The notes: generated by a model from the sequence alone, not told the origin. A stretch of 64,000 bases of DNA from Amyelois transitella (GCF_032362555.1 NC_083510.1:4553501-4617500); one strand, 5' to 3'; counted from the first letter of the stretch, positions 46,587 through 57,669 are shown. Program-made: numbers and translations.

Positions 46587-46692
46587 ATCTCAATTTTATC
46601 ACTAGGCCAAACAGCTGAACGTGGCATTCCAGTGTTTTCAAGACTTTTGGCTCTGTCTACCCCGCAAGGGATATATAAGTAATAATACGTTT
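46587..46692 (+). repeat. RTE-derived short repeat, 3' half
   Basis: Contains ATCACTAGGCCAAACAGCTG, AACGTGGCATTCCAG, CTCTGTCTACCCCGCAAGGG and a decayed tail. Head missing. Confidence 0.75.
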
Positions 46693-46824
46693 ACTTGTAT
46701 TTACGCCAAATTATTTATCGTAGATTTTACGGTCAGGTGCGCCTTACATCTCTGTGACTAGACATGGATGTCTTGAAAATACAAATTCCGTATTGTTAGG
46801 GTAACTGACTGATGCCTAATGACT

Positions 46825-46885
46825 GACATCAAGTGATAAGAGCTGGGACCAACGGCCGTGCCTTCCGGAGCTCGAAGGAGGTCAA
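46825..46885. repeat. Fragment of a lepidopteran repeat (GGCCGTGCCTTCCG block)
   Basis: The block GGGACCAACGGCCGTGCCTT and GGAGCTCGAAGGAGGTCAAG resembles part of a repeat common in moth genomes. Identity is from memory only. Confidence 0.35.
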
Positions 46886-46998
46886 GATAACGCCACGCCA
46901 CTTGTATTAATACACATTATATTAATACATTCTAACATATATTATTGTACAAACAGAGTAACAGTCTTACAAAGAGACTTTCTGTGACCACGCGCTAG

Positions 46999-47066
46999 TT
47001 GGTTTAATGATATCTTGCTTGCCCATCGCTTAAAAGAAGAATCCGAAGTTTATTTGCCTTTCCCTT
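46999..47066 (-). repeat. RTE-derived short repeat, small middle fragment
   Basis: The plus strand shows TTGCTTGCCCATCGCTTAAA and AGAAGAATCCGAAGTTTA, the reverse complement of the middle of the family (GGATTCTTCTTTTAGGCGAT). Confidence 0.6.
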
Positions 47067-47170
47067 GATTGACTTTTCTGCCTGATTTTATTTCTAGGAA
47101 AACCTAATGTGTATCTAGGGCGTTACTTACTTCTTCCCACCAGCTGGGCGCTATTTCTCCTGGCTATATT

Positions 47171-47372
47171 ATATCCTCACCACCCGGGCTGGGTTACGCC
47201 TTCTGATTATTATCCTGGATTGGGTAAGTCAGGTTTTTACACAAAGCCATTTTCATATTGACCTCCGCAACCTTTTTAGTAACCTGTATTGGATCATGAT
47301 TACACTTGCAGTTGCCTGAATGTGCAGGTTGCGTTTTCTTGTTTGTTTGTGTTTTCCCTCACCGTAAGAGGC
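47171..47372 (+). repeat. Lepidopteran interspersed repeat (GGATTGGGTAAG family), second copy
   Basis: Matches 14405-14750 in block order: CTGGATTGGGTAAGTCAGG, TTTACACAAAGC, GACCTCCGCAACCTTTTTAG, GTATTGGATCATGATTACAC, TTGCCTGAATGTGCAGGTT. Confidence 0.65.
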
Positions 47373-48600
47373 ACTAGCCAGGCCATTATAATTTAATTCT
47401 CGAAACAATGCCCATCTATTGTGGTGGAATGGTTCGCGTGTGTTTGTTTGATTACAGAACAATGCCTGTAAATTCATCGGTTCGAATAGCCGTGGAAATG
47501 ATTATCAAGTTCGCAACGTTATTGGTTCGATGTAATAATATCCAGTCTTGGTTGATGGACGGATGAGTTGGTTTTATTCCATTCCTTCGTGTAAGTCTCA
47601 CGGGGATTGCAACAGAAGGTAACATATGAAAACATATAAAGAGCAGCGAAAGATCTCTGCTACTGACTAAATAAAGATTGTCAAATATTTCTTACTTATT
47701 ATCCCATATAAATTATTATTATTAAGAATAAGGAAGAATCACTTTTTTTGTAAAAGGAGTGTTTTCCTTTTTCCTATAAGTAGAATTTAACGCGGACTTA
47801 CTTCTTCAATGAACTATAAAATCTTACGGTGTGTTTTTTATTTACAGTTCTAGATGTCAAGTAGTTTAAAATTAATGGAAACTAATTTGTATTCTCCATA
47901 AAACGGTAAATAAATATCTTAACGTTAGTCTATAAAGTTAGCAGGTATATACATTCCGATTAATCATGTGATTTGAATTATTAGTACGATGTTATCGATA
48001 TACTACATAGTTAAATAGGTTCCCTACATAAATAAAATTTACATGAATATGTGTTAGCTAAAGCATTAGCTTATACCTATCAAGTATCGTTTCATTGATA
48101 AATCGATTTGTCAATATATGTATGTAGATTTATATGTCAGAGTGTTTGATGATTTGCACATTGCATTAATTGATTACTTACTAGGCGAGTTATTTGAGGC
48201 GTCGCTGCATTTTACAACTATGATACCGTACTTGTAACTTAGATGAAATTTTGCATTTTTCTTTGTTTAATTTGTTTATATCATTAGGTTTGACGCCTCA
48301 AAAAGATAAAAAGATTAGGATATGACGCTTAGATATTCTAACAGGTATGTATGATTATTTATTTGATTATCATATGTTAAATTTAACCAGATGACATCAT
48401 GATGATAGGTCTGGTAGTAGGTAATACTGTCAGATGATCCGATTTCCGCTAAATATAGGATTCCGAATCCGAGGTCAATTTCATTCACAAGTATATTTTT
48501 ATCATTATGGTAACCTAATATGGGTAAAGATCAGAACATAAAATTCATGTTGAAAAAGCGCCCAATAATTTTGATTGAAATGACATTCAACTCTTCAATT

Positions 48601-48725
48601 CTTACCTGATGGTAAGTGACGATGAAGACGAGGATGTTACATGAACATTCAAAAGTAGAATCAATTCTACTATTGAAATAACATTTAACATCTTAGTCTT
48701 CATCGTCACTTACCATCAGGTAAGA
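48601..48725. mobile_element. Foldback element, about 125 bp, CTTACCTGATGGTAAGTGAC ends
   Basis: Terminal inverted repeats of 29 bp (48601-48629 and 48697-48725) are perfect; similarity with mismatches continues to the centre, so nearly the whole element is a hairpin. It has no coding capacity. Confidence 0.8.
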
Positions 48726-50099
48726 CGAATAGCTTATACAATATTGAATAAAAAAAACTTATGTTTCGACATACTAACTCAACGATCTATAGTCAAATGA
48801 ATACTTATTTTAGAATGGCGTTGACAAAATTTAAAATTACTTTTAAATTATGCAGTAAAATTACTTAGAAATGGATTGTAACTGTGTCTAGGCGATAGTG
48901 AGTTGTAATGTTAATCTCACGTCAAGTCAGTGTCCAGCGGCAGGCGACCTTACGTCACTCGGCCACCGCCTCGCGCCGCCACGCGCCGAGAATACTAACA
49001 CCCGCAGGCACCTTGGTGGATCCTTGGCTTCAAAACCGAACTCCTTTCTTAGTGGCCTGTTGCGTTTGCTGCATCGTTTTGGATGTTCACAGGAAACTAG
49101 TCAAAATCGTGTGAAACAAGGCCGTCTTCATAAACATATTCGATTATCAGTTTATGTTGACAAAAGCGTATACAAGTTAGTTACGAGGTATAAACATACA
49201 TATATTGCGGATGTATCATTTGATCACATACTTTAAACGATTTGGAATATAAGGATCAAGTTTCAAGGCTGTATTAGCTATTTGATGTTTTAAAGTTGTT
49301 TATCCTCTTAGTGATTGAATCAGTTTGATTATCATCCGACCTTTAATCGCGAGTCTCGCATCTATCAACTTATCAAGTGCGTGGTCATTCATTAACGGCT
49401 CTACGGAAAACTGTGTACTCGTATATTTGGCCCGAGGCCGTGTGCCACCAAGCACTGCCTGCCGTGAATTATCATTATTAGTAAAGGAAATTGTTATCTA
49501 GGTACTTATGTTTGTTTTAAGACTTGTGTCAATCATTTTGTAATACTATAATACTTAACCTGAAACGCTACTCTACTATCTAATATTAATTACTCAATCA
49601 TGACTATTATTTGAATTAGCCGAGTTAAATGAATACATTACTTTGCTGAATTTGTTATAATAAAATATTAGGAAATCAAATTTTTTGACTGCGTTTTTTG
49701 TATGTAAACTTACATAAGTAATGGCATGTATTCAAAATTTATTTTTTATGACTTGACGACATGATCTTTGATAATTTCAAACAGTAATTTTTATGATTAC
49801 AAAACATTGATTGTTGAGGGTTATTAATTCATCATCAATGGCTACCAGAAGAGCTACCTGTTATCCCTTCTCTAATAAAATTTTATTGACAAGTCAATTT
49901 CTAAAGTTCATCACATGATTCAGAGGCCGCTGATAGTTAGCTGAACTTATCTTAGGTCTTACCTGATAGGAGTAGATCTCAGACAAGATTTTTGGTGATC
50001 TTCCTTTACACGTCAGCTTCAGTCCAAGAACACTAGCACTCCCGAGGGTTGAACAACTGCTGTTTCGGAATTAATTTATAGTCGAAGTGGGGGCGCTAT

Positions 50100-50169
50100 T
50101 TATCGTGTGAATTTATAATAGAATAGACGCGGCGTGAGCGCGGACGAAGCGCCTGCGCTCGTCTGTCAG
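50100..50169 (+). other. Candidate 5' exon with strong donor, plus strand
   Basis: A CpG-rich stretch (GACGCGGCGTGAGCGCGGAC and following) ends in GTCTGTCAG followed by the near-consensus donor GTGAGT at 50170. It could be a non-coding first exon of a gene lying to the right of the window. No downstream partner exon is identified. Confidence 0.25.
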
Positions 50170-51240
50170 GTGAGTTTAGTACTGGCCGTGCGGCGGCCAC
50201 CACTTCGCTTTTATCACATCGCTATTCACGCGCCTTCAACTTGACTCCCGCGTCATGAAGTATTTACTTAGATCGCAGGAAAACCTCGTTATTTTTCATC
50301 GATTTTGGATGGGTTCTAAATGTGTGAATTGCTAGTTCCGTAATGGTGTAAGCACCTACTATGTTTGAATTTATTTAGCGAATTGAAGAAGGTTGCAAAA
50401 ATGTAAAATTGTTTATTTGGAATAGTCAAAATGTTTTGACCGTATCTTGATCCTTAAGGTTATTGTTCTGGCGCATGAATATACTTACAATCCTTCATAC
50501 AAATATCTTACTAACAAACATATAATAACATCTGTATCCCTTACAGGGAAGGCAATGGCAAGGTCCCGAAAAGACTGAAAGTGATTAAATTGAGTTTCAA
50601 TTACTGACAGTACAGCTGGCACACGTTATGGCTTATCTTCGCTACAAGAACAACATGGAAGACCTTCGCAACCTCACCCATATTGAGTCCTGTAAAAATT
50701 TGCACTCTAGATGAATGTGTGTCTGTGTGTCCCTTATCGCATTTTATCCACAGGAAAGAGATTATGAATTTATCCTATTCTAAAATGAAAATTATATATC
50801 AATATAGGATAAACAAATGCGGAAAACCATGTATTTCGTGCTAACTTGCTAGTGTCCGCGACTTCGTTTGTGTACATTTTATGACTTTTGCCCTGAACAA
50901 AAAAATACGTTCTAGTAAAATCAATATAGAAACAAGTATTTGCAATTATTAAAACACGAAAATAAATTTAAACGCAAATACCTATTATCACAAAGAATAA
51001 AAACAATAGTTGATCTTGAGATTTTTCTCAGGATACATGTTTCACTTAGCGACGTCACTAATTAATTAATATACTCGTATGTAATCTATTGTAGGAAACT
51101 ATTTATGTACGTACTGTTTATAAACAGAATATTATGTAAAGAGGAACAAGCTCCCATTTTATTTTTACAAATAAGTTTGTATTTATTAAATATGCGTATG
51201 AAGAAATGAATTTGGTAAACACAAAAACACACATCACGAG

Positions 51241-51480
51241 TTAATCCCTAACCCAGTACAAGGTTGCGTAACTCAGATGGGAGTCGCTTCGTATATCGAA
51301 TTTTCCCCAATCCAAGATTGCTTTGGTGCACATCGGGGTCCACTCCAGATTCAGATTCCAGAGAGGTGATGACGCAACCGGTTCTAATACCAGGAAGATG
51401 ATGAGAGTAGATAAAGCTAATATTGATAAGGTCACGTTTAGCTGGATAATAGAAATAAGGTTGAGAGATATTTTCAACAC
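51241..51480 (-). CDS. Hypothetical short membrane-type ORF
   Basis: A 79-residue minus-strand ORF from ATG to stop. Residues from about 11 to 35 (LISIIQLNVTLSILALSTLI and following) form a long hydrophobic stretch followed by a Trp-rich, more polar part (PLWNLNLEWTPM, ILDWGKF). I do not recognise a family. It could be a chance ORF in AT-rich DNA or one exon of a membrane protein gene; no partner exon is evident. A snap-back palindrome lies about 25 bp upstream. Confidence 0.2.
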   Translation of the reverse strand: MLKISLNLISIIQLNVTLSILALSTLIIFLVLEPVASSPLWNLNLEWTPMCTKAILDWGKFDIRSDSHLSYATLYWVRD

Positions 51481-51503
51481 AAAATATTAAATATTGTATG
51501 TCT

Positions 51504-51536
51504 AAATAGAGATAATATACAGTATATTATCTCTAT
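51504..51536. repeat. Snap-back palindrome, 15-bp arms, 3-nt loop
   Basis: AATAGAGATAATATA at 51504-51518 and its exact reverse complement at 51522-51536 around CAG. Confidence 0.9.
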
Positions 51537-52784
51537 TCAGACTATCTATAATCTCTCTTTTGTCATATAACGTGCTTTCGATTGCATTCCTAGGCACTGC
51601 CAAAGACTGCACTTCAAAAATGTGTAAAATCTGTGCAAATACTTTATCGGTCTTCTGTCTGTTTTGATGTGATTTTGATTTTTAATGCGCAAGTTATTTA
51701 ACCGGACTAAACCAGCTACTGTATGCATATTATATTAAACCGCTGATTAAAAGAGGATTGATGCGTGAACGAGCGTGATATAGATAAAGAGTCGTACGTC
51801 TCTCAATGTATAGTGAAAAGCACGTAAAATTACAAAAAACTGCCGTACAAAAACTACAAGAATTACTTTGATTATTAGATAACATTCAAACATACATAGG
51901 TACATCGTTATCATCATGAATAGAAAAGAAGAGATTTATTTTCAAAATTGGATACAATGTATATACATGATATCACAATAATATGTATATATATATATAT
52001 ATATTTAACTGTTGACAGAATTAGGTTCTTTTAAATTTAGTAACTAGACGTTAACTCATAAATTGTTATTGTTGATTGTTTAGAGATTGATGTTACTTTT
52101 TTTTTATTGTATTAGTGTTTTGTATTTGTAAGGACCTATAATTGACCATTTGTTTTACATGTGTGGCGCAATTTTTTGTAAATGGTTGTTGGTCTTCCAA
52201 ATAAATAAATAAAAATAAACAAATAAAAGTATCAAGTGTTTACTTTTGATTTTGATGGATTGATCCTAAACTGAGGGAAACAATAGCTCTGCAAGATTAA
52301 TTGTTTTCATGTATCGACTTAAACTTTGAACGCCAGATATCTTTTGAAGGATTTGCTAAACACATTGTGGGTGTAACAACGATAGACTAGCTAGATAGAC
52401 ATATATAGATAGCTAGACATGTTGTTGATTTAATCTGATTGCAATTAATTAATAGGGACACAAGCTTATAATAAGTGACGCTTTCTTCGTGGAATATGAC
52501 ATCAAATGAAAAAACGATTAGTCAAAGCCAATTAGTCTATCACCTCACCACAGTCACAAAACAAAACTACGGATGTGTCAATTAAAAAAAACCAATTGCA
52601 TTCGACAAATTCGCTGTCGTTTATATTGACGTAGGGGTATCTGCTTATTGATATCATTGCTAATGGTTTTATAACGTTAGTCTTTATGAACATTTCCGTA
52701 AACATCTGAGATAGCCTAATTGCGAAGGAATCACATTTGTGACACCGGATTTTGTTTTAAAATTAAATTAAATATATAGACTAT

Positions 52785-52862
52785 ATTTTATATGAGACTG
52801 ATGGCTCTATCTACCCCGAAAGGGATTAAGATATAACTATATATATTATATATATATATATA
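52785..52862 (+). repeat. RTE-derived short repeat tail plus TA microsatellite
   Basis: The box GGCTCTATCTACCCCGAAAG and GGATTAAGATATAACTATAT match the family tail and run into a (TA)n tract at about 52838-52862. Confidence 0.5.
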
Positions 52863-53019
52863 TGCATATTTTTCTAGTAATACATATGTATGTATGTATA
52901 TTTTTCTACTAAAACAGGTAACAGTCACAAATTAAACACTAAGCAGTGTTGGTGTTTACCAGCGCGCAAATACAAACTCAGAGTTCTACAATTACCGCTA
53001 TATTACAAATGCGAAAGTT

Positions 53020-53155
53020 TATCAGTATCCAAACTAATATTATAAATGTTGTCTGTTTGTTAAGCTTCTACGGTTAATGCCATTGGTTACGAAACCCTAA
53101 AATACTGTCTTATATACCTATCTGTCCTATACTGACGAAGTCGCGGGTAAATAGC
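53020..53155 (-). repeat. CCCGC-type interspersed repeat fragment
   Basis: The plus strand begins with AAACTAATATTATAAATG and ends GACGAAGTCGCGGGTAAATA, the reverse complement of the head seen at 12761 and 26424. Confidence 0.55.
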
Positions 53156-53204
53156 TACTATATGTAAATATGTTTGGGTTCTTAAAAACTTATGAATGAA
53201 TTTG

Positions 53205-53246
53205 GATATAGCTTTATAATAATAAAGTTTATTATAAAGCTATATC
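53205..53246. repeat. Snap-back palindrome, 18-bp arms, 6-nt loop
   Basis: GATATAGCTTTATAATAA at 53205-53222 and its exact reverse complement at 53229-53246 around TAAAGT. Confidence 0.9.
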
Positions 53247-54249
53247 AGAATAATGTATAGAGTACAAACGAAGCCACGATCGGAAGCAAGTTCAGGCCAG
53301 GAACGAAGCAACGGATGATGATGATATTACAATATAGTACAACTATTAATTTTAATGTGATTATGGTCTCGTTTTATGGTACCCATTATAGTTAATTGTG
53401 GGTTCAAGTTTACCTAATAGCTACCTACTCGTATGTAGTTGCTGAAGTAGAATACAATTTTGTCCAAAGTTCAATGTATGTTTACCTTAGTATTTTTTAT
53501 AATAAGGATATTTTTTACACCTATTTTAAGGCTTAGACCTGCTTTGAGATCAAATATACTTTCTTGTATTTACCTTGAATAACGTTACGTAAATTAATAC
53601 ATATCAATATAGCACGAGAGAGAGAATTTCAAAATTTAACTCGCCGTAAGTTTGGTTAAAATGTATGCCTATTTAATTCAAAACTCTTTTTGCCTGCTAT
53701 TGTTAAAATAATGTTTTTCACTCTTAAATATAACGAATGGATGTTTTTGTATCATAATTCAAAAAAACATATAGATTCTTAATTTCAATAAAAAAAAAAA
53801 TTCCTGCTGCGCTAGTAGTACCCCAAACTCTTCCTGAAAAAGACATCAACGACCGACCAAAAATAATATGTCGAACGATCCGTAATACAATTAGATGAAT
53901 AATTTAGTACCTTATTTTTTTAAGTTCTTAATTAAATTACAATATATATTTTACTTTACTATTATTCTACTTTTAACATATATTTATTTATTTATTATGC
54001 TATATTTAATTGTGCTATACATTTGGTGCAATGAGTTTATCATTGCACAAAATACAAATGTATAGTACAATTGGCGGACTTAATGCTAGAAAGATTATTT
54101 ACCAGTCAACCATTGGGTCTGTACACAAAATATAAAATAAAATAATTATAATATGTATCTATGATACATATAAACTACAATAAATAAACAATGTACATAA
54201 ATAAATACCTAGGTGCAACGATTTACCGAAATGAGAAAACCATACGGTT

Positions 54250-57200
54250 GCCGTGTGGTTCCCGGCACCATTACAAAAGAATAGGACCACTCCATCTCTT
54301 TCCCACGGATGTCGTAAGAGCCGACTAAGGGATAGACTTGGGATTCCTCTTTAATGTAAATCCCTGCCAATCTAAGGTCTGCCGCGCCGATGGATGCATG
54401 GCTAGGGGCGAGCCTAGTCTCGAGCGTGCCACTTCCGCCATGGGGTTGGGCGACCCCCAGGTAATGGCTAGCCTTACCCTGGCATGCGGGGCTCTGCTGG
54501 GGCGGACAAAATTTTTCCCTAGCGTCTCGTGGGAATCGCATGGATGCAAATTTTTTGAAAGAGCACCTAGATGGCGGCGATGGTGTCCGCACCCCATCAC
54601 GTCTCGTTCCCGGCGGGAGCGGTATGCGGTCTGCTGAAAGCCGCTTTGCGACGATGAATGTAAGAGGAGGAATGAAGGATAAGATTGAGGAAGTATGCCA
54701 GATGATGGATGAAAGACGTTTGGATGTGTTGTGCGTGAATGAAACGAAGCGGAAAGGATGCGACGCGACGCAGCACGGCCCTTACACGGCGTATTGGTCT
54801 GGAATTTCCAGTACCAGCCGAGGCTGTCAAGGGGTCGGTCTAATTCTTTCTGCACGAATGGCTGAGTGCGTGAATGAGTATGAGTGTGTCAGCCCTCGTC
54901 TTCTATGGATTAGGCTGAAAGTTGGAATCACTCGGATCTTCGTTCTAGGTGTTTATGCACCTTGGGATGTGGGTTCGAGGGGTACAACATCAGCAAAAAG
55001 CGAAAACGAGGAGTTCTGGAATAGTGTAAGAGAAGTATTGAAAGTTACCAAGCCAAATGAGAAGATTATTATGTTAGGTGATTTTAATGGATGGGTGGGT
55101 GTAAAGCGTGATGGATATGAAAAGGTGCTTGGTGCGTTTGGTGACGAAAAGGTGAATGATAATGGAAGAAGTGTATTAGAAATTTGTCTAGAGTGGGATC
55201 TTTTTGTGTCGAACTCAATGTTTCAACATAAAGAGATCCACACCTACACAAGAGTGGAAGGTATTTTAAAAAGTATGATAGACTTTGTGATTGTAGATGA
55301 AAGATTGAAGAACAAAGTGCTGGATACCCGTGCATATCGCGGTGCTGGCATTGACTCGGACCATTTACTGGTGATATCCCGGATAAGGGGTATCTTCAAT
55401 CGCTGGCGGCACAGGGTAAGGGAGCAAACCAGCGCTTTGGAAAGAGTAAAAGTAGAAAATTTGCAAGATATGGATGTAGGTAAGAAGTATATTAATAGAC
55501 TGAAGGATGAATTTGAAGATTTAGAGGAAATGAGCGATATTGAAGATGGATGGAAGGAATTTAAAGAAAGAATTGTGAAAGTAGCTGTTGAAGTGTGTGG
55601 TGTAAGTAGAAGAAGGAAAGGAAAAAATCACAAAAATGCGTGGATGAGTAAAGATGTGCAAGAACTTGTGCGATTAAAGAAGAAAGCATGGCTGGATTTG
55701 TTAGCAGCAAAAGCTAACTTAAGAATGCAAGAGGTTATAGATGAAGATGTGAATGAAGCACGTAAGGAATATAAGAAAATGAAAGATTTGGTTAAGAAAG
55801 CTGTGATTAGAAAGAAAGAAGAGTATAAAGAGGATTTTGATAAAAGGCTATCAGAAGACTTTCAGTCAAATCTGAAAGTATTCTGGAAATCCGTAAGGTC
55901 AGCCCGAGGAAATACTATAACCAGAGAGCTGACTAGGATCAGATGCCAGGATGGTAGCGTTGTGAAAGGAGAAGAATGTGTACTAAAGATATGGAAGGAC
56001 TATTTTGAAAGTTTATTTGAAAAAAAGGAAGGAAATAAGAAAGATTTCTGCTATAGCGAAGAAAAAGAGAATGAGATGGAAGGCGAAATTGAAATGTTCG
56101 AAATTGTGGAAGCACTTAAGAGTATGAAAGCGGGAAAGGCTGCTGGGTGTGATAGAGTGTCGGTCGAGATGCTTAAAGCAGGAAAAGGCGTAGTAGCTAG
56201 TCAGTTGTACTGCCTTTTCAATTTGTGTTGGAGAAGCGGCCGAGTACCAAAAGATTGGTGTAAGGCTGTTATCGTGCCACTTTACAAAGGAAAAGGGTCA
56301 CAGCTGGACTGCAAAAATTATCGTGGTATAAGCCTGCTTAGCGTCGTCGGCAAATTGTATGCTAAGGTATTGATTAATAGAGTCAGGAATGAAACTGATG
56401 ACAAAATATGGGATGCTCAAGCGGGATTTCGAAAGGGAATGGGATGTACTGATCAGGTCTTTTCCTTGCGATGCATAGCCGAAAAGTTTTTGGCCAAGAG
56501 TCAAAAAGTCTATTGCACATTCGTAGATCTGGAAAAGGCCTATGACAGAGTTGAGAGGAATGAATTGTGGTCAGCACTTTCTATGCATGGGGTGAGCAGT
56601 CTCTTAATACGAGCACTGAAATCCTTATATGAGGATTCGAGTGCTTGTGTCAGGATAAACGGAGCGCACACTGAGTGGTTTAAGATTGAGAAAGGCGTTA
56701 GGCAAGGATGTGTTGCGTCACCGTGGCTGTTCAACCTATTTATGGATAGCTGTTTGACAGATTTGAAAGAGTCTACAAGTGGATTAAGGATGAATGAGTT
56801 ACTCGTCAAATGTCTGCTCTATGCCGACGATCAGGTTATACTGGCGTCATCAGCGGAGGAGTTACAGGAGATGGTAAACTGTATGCATGAAGCTTTAAAA
56901 GAGAAAGGAATGAAAGTGAACGTAAGTAAAACTAAAACACTGGTTTTTGAAATGGAGAAAGAAATGACAGCATGTAATATTTTGATTGGAGGAGAAAAAG
57001 TGGAGCAAGTGAAAGAGTTTGTATATCTAGGATCAAAGTTTACATCAGATGGCAAGTATGATAGTGATATTGAAAGGAGAGTGAACGCGGGGAACATGGT
57101 GAATGGAGCTTTGCATGCCTTTATGAGCAGTCAGAAACTATCCAAAAAGGCTCGACTGGCTGTGCACAGGGGCGTGTTGGTCCCGACATTAATGTATGGG

Positions 57201-57669
57201 AGTGAAAGTTGGGTATGGCAAAAGAAGCATGAAAGCAGAATAAATGCAGTGGAAATGAGAGCGTTAAGGAGTATGATGGGTGTGAAATTGAGTGACAGGA
57301 TAAGGAACAGCGTGATAAGGGAATGTTGTGATGTGAAAGAAGATGTAGTTACAGGAATAGAAAAGGGTATGTTAAGATGGTTCGGTCATGTGGAGAGGAT
57401 GAATGAAAGCAGGTTGACTAAGCAGATATACAAGGAGAGTGTGGAGGGAAAGGTCGGAGTGGGAAGACCTAGACGAACGTATCTTGATCAAATTAAGGAC
57501 GTCCTGGTAAAGGGTCAGGTCAAAAGTACCCGAAACCGCCGAGCTTGTATGAAGAGAGTTATGAATGTGGACGAAGCGAAAGAAGTATGCAGAGATCGTG
57601 GCAAGTGGAAAGAGGTAGTCTCTGCCTACCCCTCCGGGAAAGAGGCGTGATTTTATGTATGTATGTATG
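54250..57669 (+). mobile_element. Complete RTE-type non-LTR retrotransposon with 9-bp target duplication
   Basis: CATACGGTT occurs directly before (54241-54249) and directly after (57670-57678) the element, a clean target-site duplication. The 5' end begins GCCGTGTGGTTCCCGGCACC, followed by a roughly 290-bp leader, one intact ORF (54540-57650) and a very short 3' UTR ending in an ATGT-repeat tail. RTE elements are typically compact, with a single endonuclease-RT ORF and short simple-repeat tails, as here. Intact coding and matching duplications argue for a recent insertion. Confidence 0.93.
54540..57650 (+). CDS. RTE polyprotein: AP endonuclease plus reverse transcriptase
   Basis: A 1,036-residue intact ORF. 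The AP-endonuclease domain begins at FATMNVRGGMKDKIEE (about residue 37) and shows VNETKRKG, GVYAPWD, MLGDFNGWVG, a HTYTR block and DSDHLLVISR, in the order expected of EEP nucleases. The reverse transcriptase follows, with AGKAAGCDRV, YKGKGSQLDCKNYRGISLLS, AQAGFRKGMGCTDQVFSLR, FVDLEKAYDRV, GVRQGCVASPWLFNLF and the catalytic YADD at 761-764. The C-terminal region has MYGSESWVWQKK and GMLRWFGHVERMNE with a GVGRPRRTYLD end, typical of RTE proteins often mis-annotated as craniofacial development protein 2-like. It should support its own target-primed insertion and perhaps that of the short repeats. Translation may start at this Met or slightly downstream. Confidence 0.93.
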   Translation: MDANFLKEHLDGGDGVRTPSRLVPGGSGMRSAESRFATMNVRGGMKDKIEEVCQMMDERRLDVLCVNETKRKGCDATQHGPYTAYWSGISSTSRGCQGVGLILSARMAECVNEYECVSPRLLWIRLKVGITRIFVLGVYAPWDVGSRGTTSAKSENEEFWNSVREVLKVTKPNEKIIMLGDFNGWVGVKRDGYEKVLGAFGDEKVNDNGRSVLEICLEWDLFVSNSMFQHKEIHTYTRVEGILKSMIDFVIVDERLKNKVLDTRAYRGAGIDSDHLLVISRIRGIFNRWRHRVREQTSALERVKVENLQDMDVGKKYINRLKDEFEDLEEMSDIEDGWKEFKERIVKVAVEVCGVSRRRKGKNHKNAWMSKDVQELVRLKKKAWLDLLAAKANLRMQEVIDEDVNEARKEYKKMKDLVKKAVIRKKEEYKEDFDKRLSEDFQSNLKVFWKSVRSARGNTITRELTRIRCQDGSVVKGEECVLKIWKDYFESLFEKKEGNKKDFCYSEEKENEMEGEIEMFEIVEALKSMKAGKAAGCDRVSVEMLKAGKGVVASQLYCLFNLCWRSGRVPKDWCKAVIVPLYKGKGSQLDCKNYRGISLLSVVGKLYAKVLINRVRNETDDKIWDAQAGFRKGMGCTDQVFSLRCIAEKFLAKSQKVYCTFVDLEKAYDRVERNELWSALSMHGVSSLLIRALKSLYEDSSACVRINGAHTEWFKIEKGVRQGCVASPWLFNLFMDSCLTDLKESTSGLRMNELLVKCLLYADDQVILASSAEELQEMVNCMHEALKEKGMKVNVSKTKTLVFEMEKEMTACNILIGGEKVEQVKEFVYLGSKFTSDGKYDSDIERRVNAGNMVNGALHAFMSSQKLSKKARLAVHRGVLVPTLMYGSESWVWQKKHESRINAVEMRALRSMMGVKLSDRIRNSVIRECCDVKEDVVTGIEKGMLRWFGHVERMNESRLTKQIYKESVEGKVGVGRPRRTYLDQIKDVLVKGQVKSTRNRRACMKRVMNVDEAKEVCRDRGKWKEVVSAYPSGKEA

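Larger units (their letters stand above)
40891..50099. other. Long region without a recognised gene
   Basis: Contains repeat relics at 44965-45130, 46587-46692, 46825-46885, 46999-47066, 47171-47372 and 48601-48725. GC/CpG-rich islands lie around 43240-43310, 44560-44760 and 48930-49060; they could be promoters or first exons but I find no supporting splice pattern. Open frames in these islands (for example 48898-49236) show no family resemblance. Confidence 0.4.
50170..54249. other. AT-rich region with repeat fragments, no firm gene
   Basis: Contains degraded short-repeat pieces (about 50530-50785), TA microsatellites (51980-52006, 52838-52862), two snap-back palindromes (51504-51536, 53205-53246), a short-repeat tail (52785-52830) and a CCCGC-type repeat (53020-53155). 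One membrane-like minus-strand ORF is listed separately. Confidence 0.4.

Noticed and set aside
48898..49236. 112-codon plus-strand ORF in a GC-rich patch
   Set aside because: No recognisable family, overlapping frames equally open, and no splice context; probably a consequence of local GC content.
54325..54855. Minus-strand ORFs over the RTE leader
   Set aside because: Shadows of the RTE 5' region and endonuclease start.
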